NCBI GenBank assembly: GCA_002294045.1
Contig: DBEP01000096.1
Coordinates: forward strand, 46,460-81,600
Direction of reading: 5' to 3'
DNA length: 35,141 nt
Source: Lachnoclostridium sp. UBA903
Lineage (GTDB): Bacteria; Bacillota; Clostridia; Lachnospirales; Lachnospiraceae
In this document: positions 16,716-25,310 of the stretch, in pieces
Numbering within the stretch: the stretch's first letter is position 1
Layout: each line of letters starts with the position of its first letter
The notes under the pieces: generated by a model
The model's database searches: none
The model's input: the letters and a program-made list of their open reading frames with translations, nothing else
What the model was told of the DNA's origin: nothing
Program-made: the position numbers and the translations under genes

Positions 16716-18155
16716 TTATTCCAACTCTTCCCCGTTGCTTTCTATAACCTTTTTATACCAGTCAAAGGATTTCTTTTTCCTCCGGGATAAATCACCGGTG
16801 CCGTCATCGTATTTATCCACATAAATAAACCCGTAACGTTTTGCCATTTCGCCCGTTGACGCACTGACCAGGTCGATACAGCCCCACGGCGTATACCCTA
16901 ATAAATCCACGCCGTCCTTTACGGCTTCCTTCATTTGTTTTATATGGCTTCTTAAGTAATTAATCCGGTAATCATCCCGGATGGTGCCGTCTGCTTCTAT
17001 TTTATCATAAGCTCCCAACCCGTTTTCCACAACCATCAAAGGAATCCGGTACCGTCCATACAGCTCATTTAAAGCAATACGAAGCCCCACGGGGTCAATC
17101 TGCCAGCCCCAGTCACTCGCTTTTAGATATGGGTTTTTTGCTCCTCCCAGCAGGTTTCCTCCTATTTTTTCTATTGAGGAATCTTCACTGACACAGGAGG
17201 ACATATAATAGCTGAAGGTATAATAATCTACACGGCCTTCTTTCAGAATCCGCGCATCTTCCGGTTCCATCTTAATTTTAATATTGTTTTCCTCAAAATA
17301 ACGCTTTGCAAAAAAAGGATATTCTCCTTTTACCTGCACGTCACCGCATAAATCATTGGAAAGCTGGTTCTTTTTTATGGCCGCAAGCACGTCCCGGGGA
17401 TTACAGCTGTAGGGATAATTCAGCATATATGCAATCATACAGCCGATTTTTAAATCCGGATTAATTTCATGACCGGCCTTAACGGCCAGCGCGCTTGCCA
17501 CAAACTGGTGATGCAGGCCCTGGAAACGAAGGGCCGGATTATCCGCCTGGTTTATAAAATCGGTTGTTCCTTCATTTAAAATCCCAAGAGACAGAAAATT
17601 ACCCATGGGCATTACGCCGCAGTTGATTTCATTAAAGGTCAGCCAGTATTTTACCTTATCTTTATAACGGCTGAAAAGACAGGTTGCATATTTTACATAC
17701 AAATCAATACACTCTCTGGCCGCCCATCCGTTATATTTTTCTGTCAGGGCAAAGGGCATTTCATAATGGGAAATGGTAACCAGGGGCTCCATATTATATT
17801 TCCTGCACTCATCAAATACGGAATCATAAAATGCCAGTCCGGCTTCGTTAGGTTTCTCTTCCATTCCCATAGGGAATATACGGGTCCAATTAACAGAAAG
17901 GCGGAATACCTTAAACCCCATTTCCGCAAAAAGGGCGATATCCTCTTTGTAATGATGATAAAAATCAATGGCCTCATGACTTGGATATAAGGTTCGTTTT
18001 TCCATTGTGCGTGTTATTCTTTTCGGTACGGTATGTGAACCGCCGGTACACATATCGGCACCGGAGACACCTTTTCCGTCCGCATTCCATGCACCTTCAA
18101 GCTGATTGGCGGCAGTTGCGCCGCCCCATAAAAAATCTTTTCTTAATACCGACAT
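16716..18155 (-). CDS. 6-phospho-beta-glucosidase, GH1
   Basis: Cytoplasmic glycoside hydrolase family 1 enzyme that splits the phosphorylated beta-glucosides delivered by the PTS gene just upstream into glucose 6-phosphate and the aglycone or glucose. The acid/base E176 lies in TFNEINCG and the nucleophile E377 in VVENGLG (numbering from the start used here). The N-terminus FLWGGATAANQLEGAW and the length of 479 residues are typical. The longest ORF begins 12 codons earlier, but a GGAGA site stands only before the ATG at 18155. The gene is 45 nt downstream of the PTS gene and in the same transcript, so it is under the RAT switches upstream. It corresponds to BglH/BglA-type enzymes. Confidence 0.95.
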   Translation of the reverse strand: MSVLRKDFLWGGATAANQLEGAWNADGKGVSGADMCTGGSHTVPKRITRTMEKRTLYPSHEAIDFYHHYKEDIALFAEMGFKVFRLSVNWTRIFPMGMEEKPNEAGLAFYDSVFDECRKYNMEPLVTISHYEMPFALTEKYNGWAARECIDLYVKYATCLFSRYKDKVKYWLTFNEINCGVMPMGNFLSLGILNEGTTDFINQADNPALRFQGLHHQFVASALAVKAGHEINPDLKIGCMIAYMLNYPYSCNPRDVLAAIKKNQLSNDLCGDVQVKGEYPFFAKRYFEENNIKIKMEPEDARILKEGRVDYYTFSYYMSSCVSEDSSIEKIGGNLLGGAKNPYLKASDWGWQIDPVGLRIALNELYGRYRIPLMVVENGLGAYDKIEADGTIRDDYRINYLRSHIKQMKEAVKDGVDLLGYTPWGCIDLVSASTGEMAKRYGFIYVDKYDDGTGDLSRRKKKSFDWYKKVIESNGEELE

Positions 18156-18200
18156 ATTTATTTCTCCTTTCCCTGTAGCTACAATTGCCAATAGCTAAAA

Positions 18201-20114
18201 CTATAATAACGTGATTAATTCTTCCCCATACTCTACATTTTTTCCGGCTTCATATACGATATCCGCATAATCTTCCTGGTTGGTAACAACCACCGGACTA
18301 AGAACGGAATAGCCGGCTTCCTGGATTGCGTCTAAGTCAAATTCAAGAAGCAGCTGCCCTTTTGTAACTTTATCCCCCTGCTCTGCCCGTTTCGTAAAGT
18401 ACCTGCCTTCTAACTTTACCGTATCCATACCGATATGAATAAGTATTTCCGCACCAAAATCCGCCTTCAGTCCGATTGCATGCCCCGTTGAGAATAACGA
18501 CATGATTTCCCCATCTACGGGAGACATTAATTTCCCTTCTGCCGGAAGGATTGCCACACCGTTTCCCAATACCCCGCTGGAAAATGCCTGATCATCCAAT
18601 TCGCTTAACTCCTTTACTTCACCTTTTAACGGGCTTAGAATTGTTCCGTATCCTGCGGCGGATGGACGCTTTCCGTTTTCTCTGTCAGCATTTTTTGGTG
18701 CTGCATCATTATAGGTTGCCATAGTTGTAACAAAAGCTATTACAACGGCTGCCGCCACGCCGATAAGCACCCAAATCATACCGGAAATATCTTTCGTTGC
18801 ATTATTGATGTAGCTGGGAAAACCAAATACTCCCATGCCACCTATCATATAGGAGTTAACACCGGCTGCCCCTATGATACCGCCGCCGACAGCTGCGGCT
18901 ATGCAGGAAATCAGAAACGGTTTTTTCCTGGGCAATGTAATACCGTAAATCGCCGGTTCGGTTACTCCGAAAACCCCTGAAATAAATGCCGGAATACAAA
19001 GTGATTTTGTTTTCTGATCCTTTGTTTTTAATAATACTGCCAGTACTACTGCTGTTTGTGCAAAGGAGGCGGCAAACATCGGTGAAAGAACAAAGTCATA
19101 TCCGAAATTTGAATAATTAGCCATTGCAATAGGAATCATACTCCAGTGCAGTCCAAAAATTACCAGAACCTGCCAGAAGCTTCCTAATACTATTCCGGCT
19201 ATCAACGGACTTAAACCAAATATTGCAGACATAACAAGGCCTATCAACGAGGTCAGAAAAGAAGCAATAGGTCCGACAACAAGAAAAGTCAAAGGAGTAC
19301 AGATAGCTAAGGTTAACATCGGTACCAGAAAGACCTTAACTACATCGGGAATTCTCTTCTTCCAGAAAGCTTCCACTTTACTTGCAACATATACCGCTAA
19401 AATAATAGGTATTACGGAGGAAGCATATCCGCTTGACGGCAGTAATACCGGCATGCCAAGAAAGGTAGTATATACATTCGTGGCAAAAGAAGTGCCTGCG
19501 AATATCGTCGAAATAGGTTCTAAACTGGCCAGGGCAAGTACATCATCCACATAAAGCAGCGCCGCTCCGAGTGCCATACCGGTAAACTGGTTTACATTGA
19601 ACTTCTTAGCTGCCGTAAGGCCTAGTAATATGGGCAGGTAGTGGAAAAAACCGTCTGCTACCGCATACAATAGCTGATAGGTACCACCGTCCGATGAAAT
19701 AATATTAAAATACGCAAAAAGCGCCAACAAGCCTTTAATCATACCAGTTGCCGCCAATACACCCAGGGTCGGTGCAAATACCCCTGAGATAACATCAATT
19801 AAGGCGGCTCCCGGACTCATTTTTTCTTTGGGTTCTTCAGCCGCAGCTTCACCGGCCGCGCCGAATCTGCCGATTTCATTGACTACCGCAAATACATCCG
19901 GTACATGATTCCCTATAACAATCTGATATTGTCCCCCGCTTTGTATTACGGTTACAATTCCTTCCGTGTTCTTTAGGACCTCGGTATTTGCCTTGCTCTC
20001 ATCCTTTAATTTGAAACGAAGTCTTGTAATACAGTGGGTTAAGCCGATAACATTTGACTTACCTCCTATGTTCTGAATGATAATTCTTGCTAAAGCGTCA
20101 TATTTACTGGCCAT
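18201..20114 (-). CDS. bglP: Beta-glucoside PTS transporter, EIIBCA
   Basis: Membrane permease that imports and phosphorylates aryl- or oligo-beta-glucosides. It has 637 residues with domains in the order IIB, IIC, IIA. The phosphoryl-accepting Cys28 of IIB is in LTHCITRLRFKL. About ten hydrophobic segments (about 100-460) form IIC, including GVTEPAIYGITLPRKKPF. The C-terminal IIA of the glucose type has GAEILIHIGMDTVKLEG with the phospho-His. It sits between the antiterminator and the phospho-beta-glucosidase, and the RAT/terminator between the antiterminator and this gene makes its expression substrate-dependent. The symbol is given by analogy with Bacillus bglP. A 31-codon ORF overlaps its start in another frame. 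Confidence 0.95.
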   Translation of the reverse strand: MASKYDALARIIIQNIGGKSNVIGLTHCITRLRFKLKDESKANTEVLKNTEGIVTVIQSGGQYQIVIGNHVPDVFAVVNEIGRFGAAGEAAAEEPKEKMSPGAALIDVISGVFAPTLGVLAATGMIKGLLALFAYFNIISSDGGTYQLLYAVADGFFHYLPILLGLTAAKKFNVNQFTGMALGAALLYVDDVLALASLEPISTIFAGTSFATNVYTTFLGMPVLLPSSGYASSVIPIILAVYVASKVEAFWKKRIPDVVKVFLVPMLTLAICTPLTFLVVGPIASFLTSLIGLVMSAIFGLSPLIAGIVLGSFWQVLVIFGLHWSMIPIAMANYSNFGYDFVLSPMFAASFAQTAVVLAVLLKTKDQKTKSLCIPAFISGVFGVTEPAIYGITLPRKKPFLISCIAAAVGGGIIGAAGVNSYMIGGMGVFGFPSYINNATKDISGMIWVLIGVAAAVVIAFVTTMATYNDAAPKNADRENGKRPSAAGYGTILSPLKGEVKELSELDDQAFSSGVLGNGVAILPAEGKLMSPVDGEIMSLFSTGHAIGLKADFGAEILIHIGMDTVKLEGRYFTKRAEQGDKVTKGQLLLEFDLDAIQEAGYSVLSPVVVTNQEDYADIVYEAGKNVEYGEELITLL

Positions 20115-20185
20115 ATGTTATTTCTCCTTTTTAATTCATAAATTTGTATTTTATCTTTTGTGCCTTCAGATTCTCTTAATTCCAT
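20090..20185 (-). CDS. Possible 31-codon upstream ORF overlapping bglP
   Basis: ATG at 20185, three nt after GGGAGG, opens a 31-residue frame (starting MELRESEGTK, ending NNIWPVNMTL). It runs through the bglP ribosome site and stops 25 nt inside bglP in another frame. Translation of it would compete with or couple to bglP. The close GGAGG spacing and charged composition are suggestive only; nothing identifies a function. Confidence 0.25.
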   Translation of the reverse strand: MELRESEGTKDKIQIYELKRRNNIWPVNMTL

Positions 20186-20221
20186 ACACCTCCCGAATAC
20201 TATATTTTTAACAGGCTGAAT

Positions 20222-20263
20222 AATGGTCAAAGAAATGGTCAAAGCGGATATTCGCTATCCGCT
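20222..20263. repeat. Tandem 12-bp repeat and hairpin in the bglG-bglP intergenic region
   Basis: AATGGTCAAAGA and AATGGTCAAAGC are adjacent at 20222-20245. The hairpin AGCGGATA-ttcgc-TATCCGCT follows at 20243-20263. On the minus strand each repeat reads TTTGACCATT; the second could serve as a -35 box with an AT-rich -10 17-19 nt on, so a minor bglP promoter is possible. The hairpin and its flank (AAGTAGCRTAGCGGA) recur between glnA and the ANTAR gene at 32143-32165. Confidence 0.45.
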
Positions 20264-20310
20264 ACGCTACTTGCCCATAACCTTATACATACAATTTTTC
20301 ATTTATAAAT

Positions 20311-20380
20311 AAAAAAACCCAAGCGCAAACAGAGTTTGTTTGTTTCGCTTAGGTTTTGCCTGCTCTACCAGTAACAATCC
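20311..20380 (-). promoter_or_regulatory. RAT antiterminator site and terminator before bglP
   Basis: On the minus strand a 29-nt ribonucleic antiterminator site (20380-20352) begins GGATTGTTACTGGTAGAG and ends GCAGGCAAAACC, the LicT/SacY/BglG consensus. Its last bases form the left arm of a terminator: AACCTAAGCG pairs with CGCTTGGGTT, followed by seven T (20317-20311). It starts 5 nt after the antiterminator stop codon. Unphosphorylated EIIA and sugar supply would let the LicT-type protein hold the RAT form and allow read-through. Confidence 0.95.
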
Positions 20381-20385
20381 ATTTC

Positions 20386-21249
20386 TTATTCTTTTGTTCC
20401 GGGGCCGTTTTTACCCTGATGATCTTTTAATATCCTGGTTATATGAATGGTCAGATATATCATTTCCTCTTCGGGGAGCGGCACCTTATATTCCTTTTCC
20501 ACATAGGCTTTGATTTTCCCGGCACATTCATAGGAATCCGGATACTGCTTTCTAATAATCTCATAAAACTCTTCCTCTTCCCCGTGATTATACCGGTTGG
20601 TAACAACCCTTTGAGAGAAAAATTTCAGATGGGTAAGGAACCTTTCGTAATTTAAGGAATCTTCTATAATATTAATTTGAAAATGATAAGTAATGATTTT
20701 CAAAACATTCTGGATTAATTTGGTTATATCAATGGTGTTGGGCATTTCCGTGCCAAGTTCAGCATTTACAAAATGCAGGGCAATGGAAGCGGCCTCATCT
20801 TCACTTAAATCAATTCCAGTCCTTTGTTTAACCAGCTCCACGGCCTTTAAACCAACCGTATATTCCGGATGATAAAACTTCTTGATTTCCCATCGCAGGG
20901 CATTGGTAAAATGGAGCCCTTCCTTCTGCCTTGCAATTGCAAAGTTGATATGATCCATTAGCGTTATGTAGATATTCTTACTCAGTTTGTTTGGGATAAC
21001 AGTCTTTGCATATGCTATAATCTCGCTGCAGATCTGGATATTCTCCATGGAAATATCTGCAAGGACGCTCCGGAAGCGTTCCTGTTCTTTGTCGTTTTCC
21101 ATACGGAAAACCTTTTCAATCCTGGTCTCATCTATCTTCTGGCCGGGTTTGCATTGAAAGCCCAGCCCCCGTCCCATAACTACGACTTCTTTACCTTTGT
21201 CATCAAAGGAGCTTACAATATTATTATTAATGATTTTGTCAATTATCAT
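20386..21249 (-). CDS. licT: LicT/BglG-family RNA-binding transcriptional antiterminator
   Basis: Antiterminator of the beta-glucoside operon. The N-terminal co-antiterminator RNA-binding domain is clear (KIINNNIVSSFDDKGKEVVVMGRGLGFQ, about 3-32). Two PTS regulation domains follow, with conserved His in LMDHINFA and ALHFVNAE of PRD1 and in FFSQRVV and LTIHITRIL of PRD2. It has 287 residues, the usual length. The longest ORF starts 13 codons earlier, but GGAG stands 6 nt before the ATG at 21249, and the CAT domain begins there, so that start is chosen. It is preceded by its own RAT/terminator, so it autoregulates, and followed by a second RAT before its PTS partner. The symbol is used for the family type. 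Confidence 0.95.
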   Translation of the reverse strand: MIIDKIINNNIVSSFDDKGKEVVVMGRGLGFQCKPGQKIDETRIEKVFRMENDKEQERFRSVLADISMENIQICSEIIAYAKTVIPNKLSKNIYITLMDHINFAIARQKEGLHFTNALRWEIKKFYHPEYTVGLKAVELVKQRTGIDLSEDEAASIALHFVNAELGTEMPNTIDITKLIQNVLKIITYHFQINIIEDSLNYERFLTHLKFFSQRVVTNRYNHGEEEEFYEIIRKQYPDSYECAGKIKAYVEKEYKVPLPEEEMIYLTIHITRILKDHQGKNGPGTKE

Positions 21250-21297
21250 TTGCATCTCCTGAAATGTAACCGCCCCAGTGCCGTCCAAAGCGGAGCG

Positions 21298-21340
21298 TTT
21301 TTATTCAATAGGACGTAATTTCCTGTTGAATAAAAAAAAA
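21298..21340. repeat. CAATAGGAC hairpin repeat in the licT leader (copy 2)
   Basis: TTTTTATTCAATAGGA (21298-21313) pairs with TCCTGTTGAATAAAAA (21321-21336) with one wobble around a 7-nt loop. Its 3' A-run is, on the minus strand, the T-tract of the RAT-linked terminator. It therefore stands exactly between the terminator and licT. The left arm is the same word as at 6391. Confidence 0.75.
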
Positions 21341-21407
21341 CCAAGCCGGATAGAGAATATTATATATTCCTATCGGTTGGTTTTGCCTGCTTCACCAGTA
21401 ACAATCC
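21332..21407 (-). promoter_or_regulatory. RAT antiterminator site and terminator before licT
   Basis: On the minus strand the 29-nt RAT (21407-21379) begins GGATTGTTACTGGTGAAG and ends GCAGGCAAAACC. It overlaps a terminator whose left arm AAAACCAACCGATAG pairs with CTATCCGGCTTGGTTTT and runs into a T-tract of nine (21340-21332). It differs from the downstream RAT only in the variable internal bases, so one protein should serve both. Confidence 0.95.
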
Positions 21408-21453
21408 TGATTATATAAAATTTTTCAATTAAGTTATCTTTATTTATGAATTT

Positions 21454-21482
21454 ATATTAACATGGGTTTATAATTCTGTCAA
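21454..21482 (-). promoter_or_regulatory. Promoter of the licT-bglP-bglA operon
   Basis: On the minus strand TTGACA (21482-21477), 17 nt, TAATAT (21459-21454). Transcription would start near 21447, about 40 nt before the RAT. I do not see a convincing cre site around it, so direct CcpA control is not supported by eye. Confidence 0.8.
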
Positions 21483-21637
21483 GGAATTTTAAATTTTAAA
21501 TAAAAACATGAAATAAAAGAGTGTCTTTTGTACATTTTGTACAATTAGTTTGGTTAAAACTGAATCAAATGGTCTACTTATCTTTAAGCTTCAAGTTTTA
21601 AGTACTTCTTTGGAAAAATTCCGTTTCGGTAGATTGC

Positions 21638-21685
21638 ACAGGAAAGCATGGCACAGAATTACTTTTACAGCCATGCTTTTCCTGT
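21638..21685 (-). terminator. Hairpin downstream of the PilZ gene
   Basis: ACAGGAAAGCATGGC (21638-21652) pairs with GCCATGCTTTTCCTGT (21670-21685) with one bulged base around a 17-nt loop. It lies 17 nt after the PilZ stop codon and probably ends the aspS-gatCAB-PilZ transcript, although no long T-run follows on the minus strand. Confidence 0.55.
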
Positions 21686-21701
21686 TCAGCAGGCAGCACT
21701 T

Positions 21702-22055
21702 TTAATGCAGACTGCGTTCCTCGAATTCATCAAAAATATATTCCAGTACGGACGGCATACCGACAAATTCCGCACCATACATGAACGTACCGTCGTCCCC
21801 TTCCGCCTCCTGCCGGATTATCTTTACCACACAGTACAGAATGGAATCCTCATCTCCTAACTGTAGCCTGGCATTAAAGTAATAATCCAATGGCAGAATA
21901 CTTCCGGATTTAAAGCCAATTCCATTCTTTGATATATTTCTCACTTCGATAGGAGCATCAATATTGTCAACCCGGATATTATCCTGCCTGAAAAGGCTGG
22001 AAATATTCAATTTCAGTTCTGCCTTTAGCCTTTTGCTCCGTCTTCTTTCTTTCAT
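21702..22055 (-). CDS. PilZ domain protein
   Basis: A 117-residue single-domain protein of the PilZ type, a cyclic-di-GMP receptor fold. The N-terminal RRRSKR supplies the RxxxR motif (R5/R9) and NISKNGIGF near 41 supplies the [D/N]xSxxG motif; both halves of the known c-di-GMP site are therefore present. The remainder is a beta barrel ending in a short helix. GGAGG lies 7 nt before the ATG, and the gene starts 65 nt after gatB, so it may be co-transcribed with it. The target is unknown; an HD-GYP protein at 33776-34810 is a potential enzyme of the same second messenger. Confidence 0.82.
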   Translation of the reverse strand: MKERRRSKRLKAELKLNISSLFRQDNIRVDNIDAPIEVRNISKNGIGFKSGSILPLDYYFNARLQLGDEDSILYCVVKIIRQEAEGDDGTFMYGAEFVGMPSVLEYIFDEFEERSLH

Positions 22056-22120
22056 CCCAAACCCTCCTAATTAACCTTCTCAAAAATTTTATATTTTCCT
22101 GTAAATTCTTTCCGGTATTG

Positions 22121-23548
22121 TTACAAAAGCTCTTTCAAAATACGGTTTATGAGACCCGGGTCCGCTTTCCCTTTCATTTCCTTCATGGTCTGTCCAACTA
22201 AAAATCCAAGGGCTTTTTCCTTCCCGTTACGGTAGTCATTAACCGAAGCAGGATTGGCAGCAATGATTTTCTCAACGGTTGACCTTAAGACACCTTCATC
22301 GCTTACCATGGATAATCCCCGCTCATTTACAAACTTCACCGGATCAATGTCCGATTTAAAAATCGCTTCAAATACTTCTTTTGCCACTGTCCTGTTAATT
22401 TTACCGTCATGAATCAATCCGATCAGCTTAGCTAAATTAGCCGCACTGAAACCTATATTCTCCGGTTCCATTTCCCCTTCTTTCAGCAGACGCATGGTTT
22501 CAACCATCAGCCAGTTTGAAACTTCCTTGGGTTTGCCGCAAAGTGCCACCGTTTCTTCAAAAATATCGGCCAGCCGCTTGGAGCCCGTTATAATTCCCGC
22601 ATCATAGGCAGGAATATCGAATTCCGTTTCATAGCGAAGCATTTTTGCATCCCGAAGTTCCGGCTGGCGGTTCTTTATCTCCCGTATCCAATCGTCGCTG
22701 ATTTCAATGGGTACCAGGTCAGGTTCCGGAAAATAACGGTAATCCTGTGCATCTTCCTTGGAGCGCATGGCAAAACTGGTGTCCTTATTGTCGTCCCAGC
22801 GCCTGGTTTCCTGTACCACCGTTTTACCGTATTCCAGTAATTCAATCTGTCTCTTCCGCTCTCCTTCAATGGCTCTTGCTATGGCTTTAAAGGAGTTCAT
22901 ATTTTTCATCTCGGTGCGGGTACCAAATTCCTCGGCCCCAACCTCACGGACGGAAAGATTAATATCGGCACGAAGGGAACCTTCCTGCATCTTGCAGTCG
23001 GAAACTCCGAGATACTGTAGAATCAGTTTTAATTTTTCCAGATAAGCGATTACTTCCTCCGCTGATCTCATATCCGGTTCACTTACAATCTCAATTAAAG
23101 GGACCCCGCAGCGGTTGTAATCCACTAACGTACAGTCTTCCCAGGGATCATGCACCAGTTTGCCCGCATCCTCTTCCATATGAATCTCATGGATGCCGAT
23201 AACCTTTTTTCCCCCGCCTGTCTCAATCTCTATACCCCCGTTCCGGCAGATGGGAAGATAAAGCTGGGATACCTGATAAGCCTTGGGAAGGTCCGGATAA
23301 AAGTAATTTTTGCGGTCAAATTTACAGTGCTGCGTTATGGTGCAGTTAGTTGCCAGTCCTGCGGCTACGGCAAATTCCACTACCCTTTTATTTAAAACCG
23401 GAAGTGTGCCCGGCATTCCCGTACAAACCGGACAGCAATGGGTATTCGGTTCGCCGCCGAACCGGGTGGTGCATCCGCAGAAAATCTTGGTTTTGGTGGC
23501 TAACTCCACATGCACTTCCAGGCCAATGACAGTTTCATATGATTTCAT
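22121..23548 (-). CDS. gatB: Asp-tRNA(Asn)/Glu-tRNA(Gln) amidotransferase subunit B
   Basis: tRNA-binding and kinase subunit of GatCAB. It phosphorylates the misacylated Glu or Asp on tRNA so that ammonia from GatA can form the amide. It has 475 residues, the normal length. The N-terminal cradle starts YETVIGLEVHVEL. Zinc-binding cysteines occur in FCGCTTRFGG and HCCPVCTG, and DYNRCGVPLIEIVSEPD lies near 140. The C-terminal helical and YqeY-like tail ends at LINRILKELL. GGAGA precedes the ATG, which is 11 nt after gatA. Order on the transcript: aspS, gatC, small ORF, gatA, gatB. Confidence 0.97.
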   Translation of the reverse strand: MKSYETVIGLEVHVELATKTKIFCGCTTRFGGEPNTHCCPVCTGMPGTLPVLNKRVVEFAVAAGLATNCTITQHCKFDRKNYFYPDLPKAYQVSQLYLPICRNGGIEIETGGGKKVIGIHEIHMEEDAGKLVHDPWEDCTLVDYNRCGVPLIEIVSEPDMRSAEEVIAYLEKLKLILQYLGVSDCKMQEGSLRADINLSVREVGAEEFGTRTEMKNMNSFKAIARAIEGERKRQIELLEYGKTVVQETRRWDDNKDTSFAMRSKEDAQDYRYFPEPDLVPIEISDDWIREIKNRQPELRDAKMLRYETEFDIPAYDAGIITGSKRLADIFEETVALCGKPKEVSNWLMVETMRLLKEGEMEPENIGFSAANLAKLIGLIHDGKINRTVAKEVFEAIFKSDIDPVKFVNERGLSMVSDEGVLRSTVEKIIAANPASVNDYRNGKEKALGFLVGQTMKEMKGKADPGLINRILKELL

Positions 23549-23559
23549 AATGTCTCTCC

Positions 23560-25008
23560 TTACTTATTCCCGGGCCGGGACTGTTCAAAGCTATAGGCCC
23601 CGCGGATAATATCTTTTTCACCAAAATGCTTTCCGATTAACTGCATTCCGATTGGCAGTCCTTTGGAATCGGTTCCGCATGGCAGGCTGATTGCCGGTAA
23701 ACCTGCCAGGTTGACTGATACGGTATAAATATCTCCCAAATACATCTTTAAAGGGTCTGATAAGCTTTCCCCCAGTTTGGGAGCCGTGGAAGGCGCCGTA
23801 GGCCCAAGTAATACGTCAAATTCCCGGAAAGCTTTGTCAAAGCCTTCTTTTATAATTGCCTTCACCTTTAAGGCTTTATTATAATAAGCGTCATAATAAC
23901 CGGAACTTAAAACGAAAGCACCTATCATCATCCTCCGCTTTACTTCATTGCCAAAACCTTCGCTTCTGCTCTTTTTATACACATCCTGGATACCTTCAAA
24001 ATCTTCGGTACGGTAACCGTACTTAACACCGTCATACCTGGACAGGTTGGAGCTTGCCTCTGCCGATGCAATGACATAATAAGCCGGAATTGCATAATCT
24101 ACCGCATCCAAATCAAATTCTTTTACGATGGCACCCTTTTTTTCAAAGCTTTCCGCTGCCGATAAAATGCTTTGCCTGATTTCATCCTCCAGACCGTCAC
24201 CCAAATATCCCCTGGGAATACCGATTCTCATTCCCCTGACATCATCCGTCAAAGCCTCCGAATATCGGTAAAAGTCCTGAGCTACGGAAGTAGAATCCTT
24301 GGCATCATGGCCGGATATGATATCCAAAACGGCGGCGCAATCGGATACGTCCCTTGCTATGGGGCCAATCTGGTCCAGGGAGGAAGCATAAGCTATTAAC
24401 CCGTAACGGGATACGGTACCATAAGTGGGTTTGATGCCGGTTACACCGCAGAATGCACTGGGCTGCCGGATGGAACCGCCCGTATCGGAACCCAGAGCAT
24501 AAAACGCCTCATTTGCCGCAACTGCTGCTGCCGAACCGCCGCTGGAACCTCCCGGAACATGGTCCTTATTCTTAGGATTACTGGTAACTCCAAAATGAGA
24601 GGTCTCGGTGGTGCTTCCCATGGCAAACTCATCCATATTGGTTTTCCCGATAATAACGGCTCCCGCTTTTTCCAGTTTTTCTATAACTGTCGCATTATAA
24701 GGCGGATTGAAATTATACAATATTTTTGAGGCACAGGTTGTCCTGACACCTTTGGTACATATATTATCCTTAACGGCCATCGGAACCCCCGCAAGAGGCG
24801 AATCCATAAATTCCCCGGCAGCTATTAATTTCTGCACTTTTTCTGCGCGGGCCAGTGCTTCCTCTTCCAGTACCGTGATATAGCAATGATAGGAATCATC
24901 CTTCTCTTTTATCTTTTCCAGCTGGGCTTTCGCAGCCTCCGGTACAGATATTTCTTTATTTTTAATTTTCCTGCCCAATTCCAGGGCGGATAATGTGGTT
25001 ATATCCAT
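23560..25008 (-). CDS. gatA: Asp-tRNA(Asn)/Glu-tRNA(Gln) amidotransferase subunit A
   Basis: Amidase-signature glutaminase subunit that feeds ammonia through a channel to GatB. The Ser-cisSer-Lys triad is visible as K80 (PMAVKDN), S155/S156 (PGGSSGGSAAA) and S179 (GSDTGGSIRQP), numbered from the start used here. The longest ORF begins 49 codons upstream, but that extension is Arg-rich and unlike the family. AGAGG stands 6 nt before the ATG at 25008, where MDITTLSALELG matches typical GatA N-termini, giving 482 residues. A small ORF ends by TGA two nt before this ATG, which suggests coupling. Confidence 0.97.
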   Translation of the reverse strand: MDITTLSALELGRKIKNKEISVPEAAKAQLEKIKEKDDSYHCYITVLEEEALARAEKVQKLIAAGEFMDSPLAGVPMAVKDNICTKGVRTTCASKILYNFNPPYNATVIEKLEKAGAVIIGKTNMDEFAMGSTTETSHFGVTSNPKNKDHVPGGSSGGSAAAVAANEAFYALGSDTGGSIRQPSAFCGVTGIKPTYGTVSRYGLIAYASSLDQIGPIARDVSDCAAVLDIISGHDAKDSTSVAQDFYRYSEALTDDVRGMRIGIPRGYLGDGLEDEIRQSILSAAESFEKKGAIVKEFDLDAVDYAIPAYYVIASAEASSNLSRYDGVKYGYRTEDFEGIQDVYKKSRSEGFGNEVKRRMMIGAFVLSSGYYDAYYNKALKVKAIIKEGFDKAFREFDVLLGPTAPSTAPKLGESLSDPLKMYLGDIYTVSVNLAGLPAISLPCGTDSKGLPIGMQLIGKHFGEKDIIRGAYSFEQSRPGNK

Positions 25009-25009
25009 T

Positions 25010-25279
25010 TCAAACCTCTTTTCTACAAAATTCTTCCAGGCTGCTGTCCGGCTCATAATCAGCTGAACTGCACCGTCTGTCCGCCATCTGCTGCTCAATT
25101 TTCCACGCAGCCACCGCCGCGAATTCTCCCGCTTCCTTGAAGAACGGCAAAACATTCGGCACGCTATACTAAAGATAAATCAGGCGGCGCACCGGATTGA
25201 ATCCTCCGTAATAATTTGTATCTTTTTGAACGCTTTTTATACAACAGACTGCAATATCCGCATTGATTAACGGCTGCAT
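25010..25279 (-). pseudogene. Amber-interrupted small ORF between gatC and gatA
   Basis: The 300-nt gap between gatC and gatA is almost filled by one frame. It opens at ATG 25279 (GAGG two nt before it) and reads 36 codons to NPVRRLIYL. It meets a single TAG at 25171-25169, continues in the same frame for 52 sense codons from YSVPNVLPFFKEAG to EEFCRKEV, and stops at TGA 25012-25010, just before gatA. The part after the TAG has a good protein-like composition. I do not recognise the family. The simplest reading is a former operon gene with one nonsense mutation; a sequencing error or an unusual decoding event is possible but less likely. Confidence 0.4.
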
Positions 25280-25310
25280 TTCCTCTTTTACAGGTACTCT
25301 TTTTTTTGCC

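Noticed and set aside
20222..20245. Start of a CRISPR-like or iteron array
   Set aside because: Only two 12-bp units, directly adjacent without spacers; no other copies nearby.
21415..21500. A cre (CcpA) site at the bgl promoter
   Set aside because: No sequence close to the TGnAAnCGnTnnCA consensus is visible around the promoter.
25009..25155. A 49-residue N-terminal extension of GatA
   Set aside because: It is rich in Arg and Ser, unlike GatA N-termini, and has no ribosome site; AGAGG precedes the ATG at 25008. The same bases make better sense in the frame of the interrupted small ORF.
25169..25171. Pyrrolysine or other read-through at the TAG
   Set aside because: No pylS, pylT or methylamine methyltransferase gene is in the window, and the codon is not in a known Pyl protein; a nonsense mutation or sequence error is simpler.
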